The notes under the pieces were generated by a model. That model was not told the origin of the DNA. It ran no database searches and worked only from the letters and a program-made list of their open reading frames with translations. The position numbers and the translations under genes were made by a program. Shown one piece after another: positions 55,001 to 63,242 of a stretch of 64,000 nucleotides of DNA. The stretch comes from SZUA-22 sp963751695. GTDB taxonomy: Bacteria; Bacteroidota; Ignavibacteria; Ignavibacteriales; Melioribacteraceae. The number at the start of each line of letters is the position of its first letter. Position 1 is the stretch's first letter. The stretch covers positions 124,001 through 188,000 of the forward strand of contig CAVVVP010000001.1 in NCBI GenBank assembly GCA_963751695.1, given 5' to 3'.

Positions 55001-55479
55001 TCGTAATCATTATTTAAGAGTAACGATGAAATTGGTCCAGCTAAACAAGCAGATGTACAAACAAGACCTTCACTTTTCTCTTTCAACAATTCAAAGTCGA
55101 TTCGGGGTTTGTAGTAAAAGCCTTCAGTAAAACCTTGAGTTGTCAGTTTAAGCAGATTCTGATATCCAGTTTTATTTTTTGCAAGCAAGACAATATGATT
55201 ATAATGCTTAGCCCTTGATCTACCTGGAGAAACCTCACTTCCCCTTTCGAATCTAGAACCCTCTCTTGTTATATATGCTTCCACCCCAATAATTGGTTTT
55301 ATTCCAGCATTTTTTGCCTTCTTATAAAACTCAGAGATTCCATACATTACTCCATGGTCAGTGAGTGCGATGGATTTCATATCATAAGCAGATGCTTGAT
55401 CTATCAGGCCATCAATTGTGCAAGCGGCATCTTGTAGGCTATAATGTGAGTGATTATGTAAATGTACAAAGTCGTTCAT
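52027..55479 (-). CDS. dnaE: DNA polymerase III subunit alpha
   Basis: 1150 residues, normal length. PHP domain at the N-terminus (FVHLHNHSHYSLQDAA, SIALTDHGVMYG). The polymerase active site motif PDIDVDFADDQRE (about residue 403) carries two of the three catalytic Asp, with GPGRGSAAGSLVAYALGITNVDPL before it. Further on are GIFQFESPAMKEYL, NFNYGFNKSHAVAYSFVAYQT and an OB-fold region near residue 1000 (VIAVGVVTDFRTKIDRSGRTMCFFKIDD). The main replicative polymerase. Unusual features: none seen. Confidence 0.97.
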   Translation of the reverse strand: MNDFVHLHNHSHYSLQDAACTIDGLIDQASAYDMKSIALTDHGVMYGISEFYKKAKNAGIKPIIGVEAYITREGSRFERGSEVSPGRSRAKHYNHIVLLAKNKTGYQNLLKLTTQGFTEGFYYKPRIDFELLKEKSEGLVCTSACLAGPISSLLLNNDYEKARKVAIQYKELFGDDFYLEIQDHGLENDQIILQGMPKLSKELGIKLVGTNDIHYIEQEHSIAHNILLLLGDKKGNTDYKDLRYRTDQVYFKSSDEMVDLFKNYDGAIESTQEISEKCNVNLDFERFHYPIFPIPEESKAKNLDEYFEQLAKDGLDKRFKTMNKDIEDRFNYEVDVIKSMGYSGYFLITQDFINAAKKNGIPVGPGRGSAAGSLVAYALGITNVDPLHYDLLFERFLNPARQSMPDIDVDFADDQREEVIDYTKERYGENSVAQIVTFNRLSSKAVLRDVARVLKIPISTVNNITKWIPSKFGKVYTIDQALKEVSELKWVIESNDTQIVELIRYARILEGMNRNASKHAAGVVITPGDVSNFVPLARAGNDGGYVTQFNMKELDDAGILKMDFLGLRTLTIIRDTISLVKETRGIEIEIDSIPDHDPKAYELFSKGQTTGIFQFESPAMKEYLKNLKPQSIQDLSAMNALYRPGPMEFISDFIDRKHGRKPVEYIHPVLEPILKETYGIIVYQEQVIQIANKVAGMSLAEADLLRRAMGKKNLEAMAQQKKIFVEGAVKNNIPEKAAEKIFVHIDKFANYGFNKSHAVAYSFVAYQTSYLKANYLPEFLAANLTNEFGNTNKVTLLLDDCRKLRVEVLPPNVNKPSVFFSVDDGKIVFGMSAIKNVGPNAVEELKQAREKLGRDFNSIFDLCANVDTRIVNKRVLEGLVLAGGMDSICGTRAQNFAVIEEALNYGSRYQIVRESMSNSLFGAGDESMEIKEPELPNIEPWDFGVLLAKERETLGVYLSDHPLRKFEIEYRSFAGVHLGEPETFEGKDNVIAVGVVTDFRTKIDRSGRTMCFFKIDDFGGSCECLMFSKVYEEYGAHIQTEATVLVKGRVESSGDAIKLHAEESYPLNEVRSKLTNKLLLYTDGSKHDNQTITKINEILGEHHGNIPVYLSAKMQNGIRDFYLDQKIELSDILISKLVNLLGESGIKYLS

Positions 55480-55500
55480 TTATTAAAATTTTCCTAATTA

Positions 55501-55956
55501 TTATGTTTTACCGGTATGGCCAAAGCCTCCGACTCCTCTTTCACTTTCTGCTAGATCATCGTGTTCACTCAAATCAGCATGATAAACTTTAGAAAGAACC
55601 AATTGAGCAATTCTGTCTCCTCTTCTAATCACAAAATCTTCATCTGAAAAATTGAATAAGATAATTTTAACTTCCCCTCTGTAGTCTGAGTCAATTGTTC
55701 CAGGAGAATTGAGTAATCCAATTCCATGTTTAATTGCTAGACCACTTCTAGGTCTGACTTGTATTTCAAATCCCTCTGGAATTTCGACCATGAGATTCGT
55801 TGGAATGAGATCAATCGTTTTTGATTTGAGTACAATATCTTCATTAACTGCAGCACGAATATCCATTCCAGCACTACCATCTGTAACATAATGCGGTAAT
55901 TCAATATCAACGAAATCTTGAGATATTCTTTTTATTTTCGTTTTTACTTTTTTCAA
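55501..55956 (-). CDS. dut: dUTP diphosphatase
   Basis: 151 residues. Trimeric dUTPase fold with the five motifs: AGMDIRA, RPRSGLAIKHG, NSPGTIDSDYRGEV, RGDRIAQLVL and a C-terminal GGFGHTGK (usually GGFGSTG). It cleaves dUTP to dUMP and pyrophosphate, keeping uracil out of DNA. It lies 21 bases upstream of dnaE on the same strand, perhaps co-transcribed. Confidence 0.95.
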   Translation of the reverse strand: MKKVKTKIKRISQDFVDIELPHYVTDGSAGMDIRAAVNEDIVLKSKTIDLIPTNLMVEIPEGFEIQVRPRSGLAIKHGIGLLNSPGTIDSDYRGEVKIILFNFSDEDFVIRRGDRIAQLVLSKVYHADLSEHDDLAESERGVGGFGHTGKT

Positions 55957-55970
55957 AAAAGCTCCTGAGA

Positions 55971-57437
55971 TTAACGATTCAATCTTGCTTTAAATAGAGA
56001 GAGAATTTTTTCGAATTCACTTTTCTCAACAATTTTCAATATAAAAATAGACGATAAAAATCCAAAAAGAATTATGAACTTTGTTCCAATGTTCAAATAA
56101 TCCTGCATGTCTAGATAATAATAGACTATTCCACTTGTTATTATTAATAAAAATATCTTACCTATTTTAGCATATTCATAATCAACCTTATAAAATTTTT
56201 CAGCAACGAAAAATAATGTAACAGCCATTACAATATAGCTTGCCAAGGTTGCAAGAGCAGCACCCATTATCCCCATAGTAGGAATTAAGGAAAGATTTAC
56301 ACCAATATTAACAATTGCACCAAATCCAGTGATCAATGGAAAATATTTAGTTTTTTCTTCAATATAAATTCCAGCAATAAAGTTCATGTAGAGACCGTTA
56401 AATAGATAAGCTAGAAGTATGATCGGAACTATAGATAGACCTGACAAAAACTCTTGTCCAAGAAGTGTTCTACCCATAATTTTTATTGTAACAACGTCTT
56501 CAATAAAGAGACTTAGTAATAGCCAGATTACTGAAGTAACTACTAAAAATATTGTTAAAACTTTAGAAAAAATCTCTTTTGCGTTTTCAGCCTTGGCGTT
56601 TTCCAGAAAAAAGGGCTGCCAGGCAAATGCAAACATCTGGACGAACAACATCATAAAGATACCTAACTTGTAGTTAGCTCTATAAATTCCAAGCGTTTCA
56701 GTGTCCGTCAATCTCTCAACAAGAGGGACGTCAATTATCTGGACAATGATTGATGCAAACGCAGCTGGCAAATATGGAATACCAAACTTCATCATCTTTT
56801 TAAGAATTTCTCGATCCACTGTAAAATTCAGCTTCTTCATAATTTCTGGAAGAAGTGCTATGAAAGAGAATATTGATGCAACAAGATTGCTGATAAATAT
56901 TGCTTCGATCCCGAAATTATAAACAAGAATCAAAACTAAGTTCAATCCTAGGTTAATAACAATATTTATGATCTTGATCGTTGCAAATTTATAGGTCTTT
57001 CTTTCTAATCTTAAACTGTTAAATGGAATCAGTGCGAGAGTATCAAAAAATAGTATCATGACTACGTAAATCAGCAAATAACTAAAGTTCGATGGAAGAT
57101 TCATTGCCGAACTTATTGGATTAAGAAAAACATAGAAAACTAAGGAAAACAAAACTGAAGTAAATGTGACAAAAATAAATGGAGTTGAAAATGTATTCTT
57201 TTTTTCCTCCCCTTCTGCAACAGATGTGTACTTCATAAATGCTGCATCCATTCCATAAATATAAACAACATTCAGAAATGCCAGATATGCATAAACTAAA
57301 GTATAAATTCCAAAATCGGAAGGGGTAAAAACATTAGTATAAATTGGAAAAAGAAGAAATGCTAAAAACCTGCCAATTATAGTACTAACACCATAAACTG
57401 CAGTGTCTTTTGAAAGTTCAATTAGCTTTTTTAACAT
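55971..57437 (-). CDS. polysaccharide flippase of the Wzx/MOP family
   Basis: 488 residues with about 12-14 hydrophobic segments, no signal peptide. Starts LIELSKDTAVYGVSTIIGRFLAFLLFPIYTNVFTPSDFG, the usual first helix and loop of RfbX/Wzx exporters, and repeats the pattern at mid-protein (FGIPYLPAAFASIIVQIIDVPLVERLTD). It should move undecaprenyl-linked glycans across the inner membrane. It heads the envelope-glycan region with the glycosyltransferases at 58985-63132. Confidence 0.85.
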   Translation of the reverse strand: MLKKLIELSKDTAVYGVSTIIGRFLAFLLFPIYTNVFTPSDFGIYTLVYAYLAFLNVVYIYGMDAAFMKYTSVAEGEEKKNTFSTPFIFVTFTSVLFSLVFYVFLNPISSAMNLPSNFSYLLIYVVMILFFDTLALIPFNSLRLERKTYKFATIKIINIVINLGLNLVLILVYNFGIEAIFISNLVASIFSFIALLPEIMKKLNFTVDREILKKMMKFGIPYLPAAFASIIVQIIDVPLVERLTDTETLGIYRANYKLGIFMMLFVQMFAFAWQPFFLENAKAENAKEIFSKVLTIFLVVTSVIWLLLSLFIEDVVTIKIMGRTLLGQEFLSGLSIVPIILLAYLFNGLYMNFIAGIYIEEKTKYFPLITGFGAIVNIGVNLSLIPTMGIMGAALATLASYIVMAVTLFFVAEKFYKVDYEYAKIGKIFLLIITSGIVYYYLDMQDYLNIGTKFIILFGFLSSIFILKIVEKSEFEKILSLFKARLNR

Positions 57438-57557
57438 TGATTTTTATTATGAGTCAGGCTTTTTGCTATTATTAAATCATCAATTTTCTTGATGAAATTA
57501 AGAAATTAATTTTTGATAAAAAAATAGCTTCTCAAGAAAATTATTTTCTCTCAGCAT

Positions 57558-57980
57558 TTAGAAATGCTTGGCTAGTTTGTCGATATAAATTTTGGGCGGT
57601 TTGGTTGGCTTTTTTGAATCTTCGTGGATGAACATATGAGAAGTAAATCCTTCTGCAATCAGATTATCCGTCCCTTTTCTAGTAATTCTGTAAAAGATTC
57701 TAACCTCAGCAGAATAAAGTTTTTCTAATCGCGCTTCAACATCCAAAAGATCATCGTAAACAGCAGGCTGCTTGAATTTTAAACCAGCTTCGCGAAGTGG
57801 AAGTTGATAACCGGCATTTTCAATATCACTATATGGTAAACCCTCAGTACGGAGAAGTTCAGTTCTTCCAACTTCAAAATATTCCAGATACTTTCCATTG
57901 TAGACAAACTGCATTTTATCGGTATCTGCGTATCGAACCCGAATTGTGGTAGTGTGTTTTACCATATTTATTTTACTCAA
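57558..57980 (-). CDS. acyl-CoA/ACP thioesterase, hotdog fold (YbgC/FadM-like)
   Basis: 140 residues. Hotdog-fold motif RVRYADTDKMQFVYNGKYLEYFEVGRTELLR with the catalytic Asp in ADTDK, then PAVYDDLLDVEARLEKL. The reaction is hydrolysis of acyl-CoA or acyl-ACP thioesters. Its stop is 119 bases after the flippase and its start is 5 bases after accA, so it belongs with lipid genes more than with glycans. Confidence 0.85.
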   Translation of the reverse strand: MSKINMVKHTTTIRVRYADTDKMQFVYNGKYLEYFEVGRTELLRTEGLPYSDIENAGYQLPLREAGLKFKQPAVYDDLLDVEARLEKLYSAEVRIFYRITRKGTDNLIAEGFTSHMFIHEDSKKPTKPPKIYIDKLAKHF

Positions 57981-57985
57981 ACTGA

Positions 57986-58936
57986 CTATTCAGCAAATGC
58001 ACCCATTTTCCCAAATTTTTCTATTCTATGCGCAAGCAGTTTTTCTGGTTTTATTTTAAGAACTAATTCTAACTCCTCTTTTAGCACTTCTTTCAAAGTT
58101 ACTGCAATCATTTTATGATCTTTATGCGCACCTCCCAGTGGCTCAGGAACTATTCTATCAACAATCTTCTGTTCAACTAGATCATCTGCTGTTAACTTTA
58201 AAGCTTCAGCTGCTTGTTCTTTGTAGTCCCAACTTCTCCATAAAATTGAGGAGCAAGACTCAGGACTAATGACTGAGTACCAAGTATTTTCAAGCATAAG
58301 TACTCTGTTTCCAACACCTATTCCTAATGCTCCACCACTTGCACCTTCACCAATTATTACAACTATTATTGGGACCTTTAGTCTGCTCATTTCTAATAGA
58401 TTTCTTGCTATCGCTTCTGCTTGACCATTTTGCTCAGCTTCCAATCCAGGATATGCACCGGGAGTATCGATAAGAGTAATAACTGGTTTATTAAATTTTT
58501 CAGCAAGTTTCATAAGCCGAAGAGCTTTTCTATATCCTTCAGGATTTGCCATCCCAAAATTTCGGAGGACATTGCTCTTTGTGTCTCTTCCCTTTTGCTG
58601 ACCAATTATCATAACTTTGTATTCATCTATCTTTGCAAATCCCCCAACTATAGCTTTATCATCTTTATAAACTCTATCTCCATGCAATTCAACGAAATCT
58701 TCTGTTATTTCGTAGATATAGTCTAGAGTGTAAGGTCTCTCAGGATGGCGAGCAAGCTGTACTTTTTGCCACCTAGTTAAACTGCTGAAAACATTTTTTT
58801 TAAGAGTGAGTACCTTCTCTTCTAATTTTTCGATCTCCTCTTTGATGTCAAGATTATCCTCATACTCTTTCATCTCTTCTATCTTTTTTTCGAGTTCGAT
58901 TATTGGTTTTTCAAAATCTAATGTATTTCCGTTCAT
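57986..58936 (-). CDS. accA: acetyl-CoA carboxylase carboxyltransferase subunit alpha
   Basis: 316 residues, normal length. Family start [19 protein letters not shown] and motifs [59 protein letters not shown] and [41 protein letters not shown]. It transfers carboxyl from biotin to acetyl-CoA to make malonyl-CoA. accD is not in the window. GGAG lies before the ATG. Confidence 0.97.
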   Translation of the reverse strand: [316 protein letters not shown]

Positions 58937-58984
58937 TATTTCTCCATCCTATCTTAAATAACTTCAGATTATTCTAATAAATAC

Positions 58985-60979
58985 TTAAGAATAATTTTTC
59001 TTTCTAAACATCTTTGAAAATGATTTTCCAAGGATTTCCAAATCTAACCAAATATTTTGATTCTTTGCATAATAAATATTTAGTTTTTCCAGTTCATTCT
59101 CATCAAGTTTTGCGTAGTTTTCAACATACCACAATCCAGTTAAGCCTTCTTTGCCTAGGTACAAATTTTCATCTTGTAACAAAATTTTTGGACCAACTAG
59201 ACTTCTTCTGAGTACTAAAACACTTGGGATCTTAAGAATAAAGTTTCCAAAATCTGATCTTACATTACCTAATACTTTACCAACTAAAGCAAAAGGATAA
59301 ATTAGAATAAGGAATGGTAAACTAATAATGACATCAAATATACTCTTTATTATCTTATGCCCAGCTTCTGTAATATTATAGTGAACTTTGAGTAGAGTAA
59401 TATTGTCCAACATCGTAACTGAGTTTTTGCCAACGAGATAATCTAATTCACTACCGGCAACCAGAAACTCCACGTCATCTTTGTCACTTTTTGAAACGAT
59501 GGAAAACATCTTCTCAAATGAAATTTCTTCTGAAGAAAATATAACGTGATTTATCTTTTCATCTTTAATTACCTTAGTAATTGTTTCAAGACTCCCCACT
59601 ATTTCATAATTACCAATTTTCTTACCAATGTTTTCAGTTCTTTCACTTATGCATCCAACAACTGAGTATAAATTTGTGAAACTTGATTTAAGTTTATCGA
59701 TCAATTCTTTCGATCTATGTTCATCTCCCACGATTAGTGTTCTAGTTCTTCTTACGGATGTTTCAACCCCAACATTAAAAAAGACTTTAATGATGAATCT
59801 CCAAACAATAAAGCTTAGACCAGAAATCGAATAAGTTATTAGGAGAACAGCTCTACTAAATGCATATTGTTTGAAGAAAAATGTAATTGAAGATGAAAGT
59901 ATAAGCCCTATAAGTAATGAAAGAAGTACACGAAGAGTAGAAATTGAAGATCGCTTATAGCCACCAACTAATGCTGTAAAGATTGTTTGAAGTATGGATG
60001 GGATAAAGTAAACCCACGGTTTTACAAAATCTGGAAAGCCTGCCCAGCTACCCGGTTTATACAGTTGCTCAGCCGCATAGAGTGCGAGTGAAAATAAGAC
60101 AAAGTCGAAAAATGCAGAAAGTATTGCCATCTTCTGCCTATTTAGGAATGCGACAAATCTTCTCCCAATTATTGCCGTCTTAAGAATCCATTCAACAAGA
60201 AAAGATGATGAAAAATGTTTCCCAACAAAAAGATGCATTGCTTCATAAAAAACTTTTGTCTCATCTAATGTGCTGCGCTTTGTACTCTCTCCTTTATAAT
60301 GAATTATTTCTGTTGTAGGTACATAATAAACTTTTGATCCATTGGATTGTACTCTATAACAGAAGTCGAGATCCTCGCCATACATAAAGAATCTTGAGTC
60401 GAATCCACCAACTTTTTGATACACACTTTTTCTGAACATCATGAATGAACCGGAAATGGCATCAACCTCGTTTATTTCATTCTCATCCAGATAGGTTAAA
60501 TTATAGCGAGCAAATAATTTACTATTAGGAAAAAGTCTGCTTAGACCTGTCACTTTTGTAAACGACGTCCAAGGACCGGGAAAACTTCTGCGGCAAGCTA
60601 ATTGTAGAGTCCCGTCTGGATTAAGTACTTTGCAAGTTACCATACCAGCATCAGGATTATCCCTTAAAAATTCGATCAGTTTTGAAAATGTATCTTCCTT
60701 AACTATTGTATCTGGATTAAGAAGAACAATATACTCTCCTTGTGCAATTTCAAGAGCTTGATTGTTAGCTTTACCAAATCCTACATTTTCATTATTAGCA
60801 ATTAATTTTACGCTGGGAAATTTTTGCTGAATATCTTCAACGCTTCCATCAGAAGATGCATTATCAACAACGAAAATCTCAGAGGTTAAATTTTTAAGGG
60901 CTTTATCAAGAGAAAAAAGAAGGTTTTTGACAAACTCTTTTACATTGTAGTTTACTATTATTATTGAAATTTGAGGCAT
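58985..60979 (-). CDS. GT2 glycosyltransferase fused to a degenerate phosphoglycosyltransferase
   Basis: About 664 residues (the ATG at 60979 is preferred over a TTG). Residues about 1-270 are a GT2 rhamnosyl-type transferase: ISIIIVNYNVKEFV, DNASSDGS, LLNPDTIV and the base motif FFMYGEDLDFCYR. Then come four hydrophobic segments (about 284-420) and a nucleotide-binding-like domain (about 430-535, TRTLIVGDEHRSKEL). About 120 residues follow that resemble the end of polyprenyl-phosphate sugar transferases (RRSLVGPK, KEGLTGLWYV, IWLDLEILGKSF). The KFRSM and DE-dyad segments needed for phosphosugar transfer are missing, so this domain is probably inactive. Start is 7 bases after the next glycosyltransferase's stop. 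Confidence 0.82.
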   Translation of the reverse strand: MPQISIIIVNYNVKEFVKNLLFSLDKALKNLTSEIFVVDNASSDGSVEDIQQKFPSVKLIANNENVGFGKANNQALEIAQGEYIVLLNPDTIVKEDTFSKLIEFLRDNPDAGMVTCKVLNPDGTLQLACRRSFPGPWTSFTKVTGLSRLFPNSKLFARYNLTYLDENEINEVDAISGSFMMFRKSVYQKVGGFDSRFFMYGEDLDFCYRVQSNGSKVYYVPTTEIIHYKGESTKRSTLDETKVFYEAMHLFVGKHFSSSFLVEWILKTAIIGRRFVAFLNRQKMAILSAFFDFVLFSLALYAAEQLYKPGSWAGFPDFVKPWVYFIPSILQTIFTALVGGYKRSSISTLRVLLSLLIGLILSSSITFFFKQYAFSRAVLLITYSISGLSFIVWRFIIKVFFNVGVETSVRRTRTLIVGDEHRSKELIDKLKSSFTNLYSVVGCISERTENIGKKIGNYEIVGSLETITKVIKDEKINHVIFSSEEISFEKMFSIVSKSDKDDVEFLVAGSELDYLVGKNSVTMLDNITLLKVHYNITEAGHKIIKSIFDVIISLPFLILIYPFALVGKVLGNVRSDFGNFILKIPSVLVLRRSLVGPKILLQDENLYLGKEGLTGLWYVENYAKLDENELEKLNIYYAKNQNIWLDLEILGKSFSKMFRKKNYS

Positions 60980-60985
60980 CAATTA

Positions 60986-61706
60986 CTAGTTCAAAGTTCC
61001 AAACACGGATTTGAATCTTAACTTCCACACCATTGTAACAGCTTCTCTAACAATTTTCTTTGACATTTTAGAAACGCCCTCAACTCTGTCCATAAATATA
61101 ATTGGCATTTCTTTTATCTTGAATCCTTTCTTAAAAGTTTTAAAGTTCATTTCAATCTGAAATGAATAGCCGTTAGAATGAATGTTATCCAAATTAATTG
61201 CCTGGAGCACTTCTTTTCTAAAGCACTTAAATCCACCAGTTGCATCTTTAACGGGAATACCAGTAATTATTTTAGTGTATATATTAGCAAAATAACTCAA
61301 CAGAAGTCTCTTCATTGGCCAGTTAATTACGTTTACACCTTGAATGTATCTACTTCCAATTACTAAGTCATATTCTTCAATATCTTTAAGGAAATTATTG
61401 ATCTCTTTTGGATCATGCGAGAAATCTGCATCCATTTGAACAGCAATATCAAAATCTCTCTCAAGCAAGTATTTGAACCCCGCAACATAAGCAGTACCCA
61501 GCCCAAGCTTACCCCCGCGCTCAATTAGATGTATTCTTGGGTTCGTTTGAGTTAAATTTCTAACATACTCACCCGTACCATCTGGGGAATTATCATCAAC
61601 TACAAGAATGTTCAGCTCTCCAGGTAATGCAAGCACTTCATTGAATCATATTCTCTATGTTTGTGCGTTCGTTATACGTTGGAATAATAACCAGTACTTT
61701 TTTCAT
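60986..61706 (-). CDS. dolichol-phosphate-mannose-type GT2 transferase, frameshifted in this sequence
   Basis: About 239 residues. The ATG at 61706 opens KKVLVIIPTYNERTNIENMIQ and then hits TGA; removing one base at about 61643 continues VLALPGELNILVVDDNSPDGTGEYV. Length 3n+1 supports a single extra base. GT2 motifs are AVQMDADFSHDP and KDATGGFKCFRKEVL. The enzyme is of the DPM1 type, transferring a sugar from a nucleotide to polyprenyl phosphate. It sits between the fusion gene and the sugar-phosphate transferase gene. Confidence 0.88.
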
Positions 61707-61727
61707 GATTTATCCTAATTTAATTTC

Positions 61728-63132
61728 TTAATTGTAATGTCCTTGGCCGAAAACCACAACAAATACGGTTCTTACCAATATTTTCATATCATTTCTCAAG
61801 GACATATTTTCTATATAAAAAAGATCATATCTTAATTTTTCTTTTACATCTTCTATAGTTTCATCATATTTATGTTTTACCTGAGCCCAGCCTGTTATTC
61901 CAGGTCTTACTTTTAATCTTCGTTTATAAAATGGGATATCCTCAGATAACTTTTCCACAAAAAATGGTCTTTCTGGTCGTGGACCAACCAAGCTCATTTC
62001 ACCCTTGAGTACATTGACCATTTGAGGTATTTCGTCTATTCTAACTTTTCTGATGAACTTACCTACCTTTGTAATTCTTGGATCATCTTTCTGAGACCAG
62101 ACTGGTCCTGATGATTTTTCAGCATCTTGTCTCATCGATCTAAATTTTATAATTCTAAACACTTTTCCATTAAGTCCAGATCTTTCTTGAAGATAAAAAA
62201 CTGGACCTTTACTATCAATTTTTATTGCAATAGCTGTAGCGACAATAATTGGAGAACTAACAACTAATAAGAATAAATGAAATCAATATATCTAAAAGAC
62301 GTTTTAATTTTTTCTCCCACTCAGGCATTAACTGAGGCATAATATCAATTAGCGGGAATCCGTAAAGTTGAGAAGTTCTTGCCTGGCCACTTATTATTTC
62401 ATAAAGATCTGGAATTATTTTTATGGAGACGTTATTAGAATCACATTCAGCAACAACTTCCAGCATGATGTCACCTTCGTGTTTATCGAGGGCTAAAATT
62501 ATTTCTGATACGTTATATTCATTTATCACTTGTTTGATATTATGAACAGTATCAACAGCATTAATGCCATTGTGCTGTTTTCCAATATTCTTTTCTTTTA
62601 CCGCGGCGTAAGCAACAACATCGATCCCTAATCCCCGGTAACTATTTATCATATCGTGCATGTTTTTAGCTTTGGAATTAAAGCCCACGATAATCGCATT
62701 TTTCCTTCCAATTCCTTTTATGAGAAGTCTTCTTTGAATACTTCTTATAACCAATCTTCCAGTTCCGACAAAAGCAATAAGAACCATCCAATAGATCATT
62801 ATTAAAAATCTGCTTGACGATGAAACCTCGTTGGTCATGTCATCATACAAAATCATGAAGAAGAGGATGAATATTCCAACAAATGTGGCTTTAAATAGGG
62901 TAAGCATTTCATCAAAACGGGAGGAGGCAAACCATGTTCGGTACATTCCGACAAAGGTAAATACGAGCAGCCAAAATAGATAAACCGCTCCCATCGAAAG
63001 GAAAAACACTGGTTGAGTCAGAAGTTGGAATACTCCAGATTCAACTCGAATATAGAAGAAAACAGACCAAGCAAGATTTATTGTTATTAGGTCTGCAACT
63101 ATTATTAATATTTTCTCTAACTGCTTACTCAT
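61728..63132 (-). CDS. polyprenyl-phosphate sugar-1-phosphate transferase (WcaJ type), frameshifted in this sequence
   Basis: About 467 residues in two frames. The first carries five membrane segments (about 1-145) and a NAD-like domain, ending in KRLLDILISFILI. The second has the catalytic domain FRIIKFRSM, RKVRIDEIPQMVNVLKGEMSLVGPRPERP with the Asp-Glu dyad, and VRPGITGWAQV. Removing one base near 62260 joins them through SSPIIVATAIAIKIDSKGPVFYLQERSG; length is 3n+1. It starts glycan synthesis by putting a hexose-1-phosphate on undecaprenyl phosphate. First glycan gene of this cluster. Confidence 0.9.
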
Positions 63133-63242
63133 TAAGGGTTTATGCTCAACAATTTTTTAACTAACAAATATAAGATTTCATTAGTAAATATGTTAAGGTA
63201 TTTAGAAAGGACATAAAGCAATTAAAAGTTTATATTTTACAT

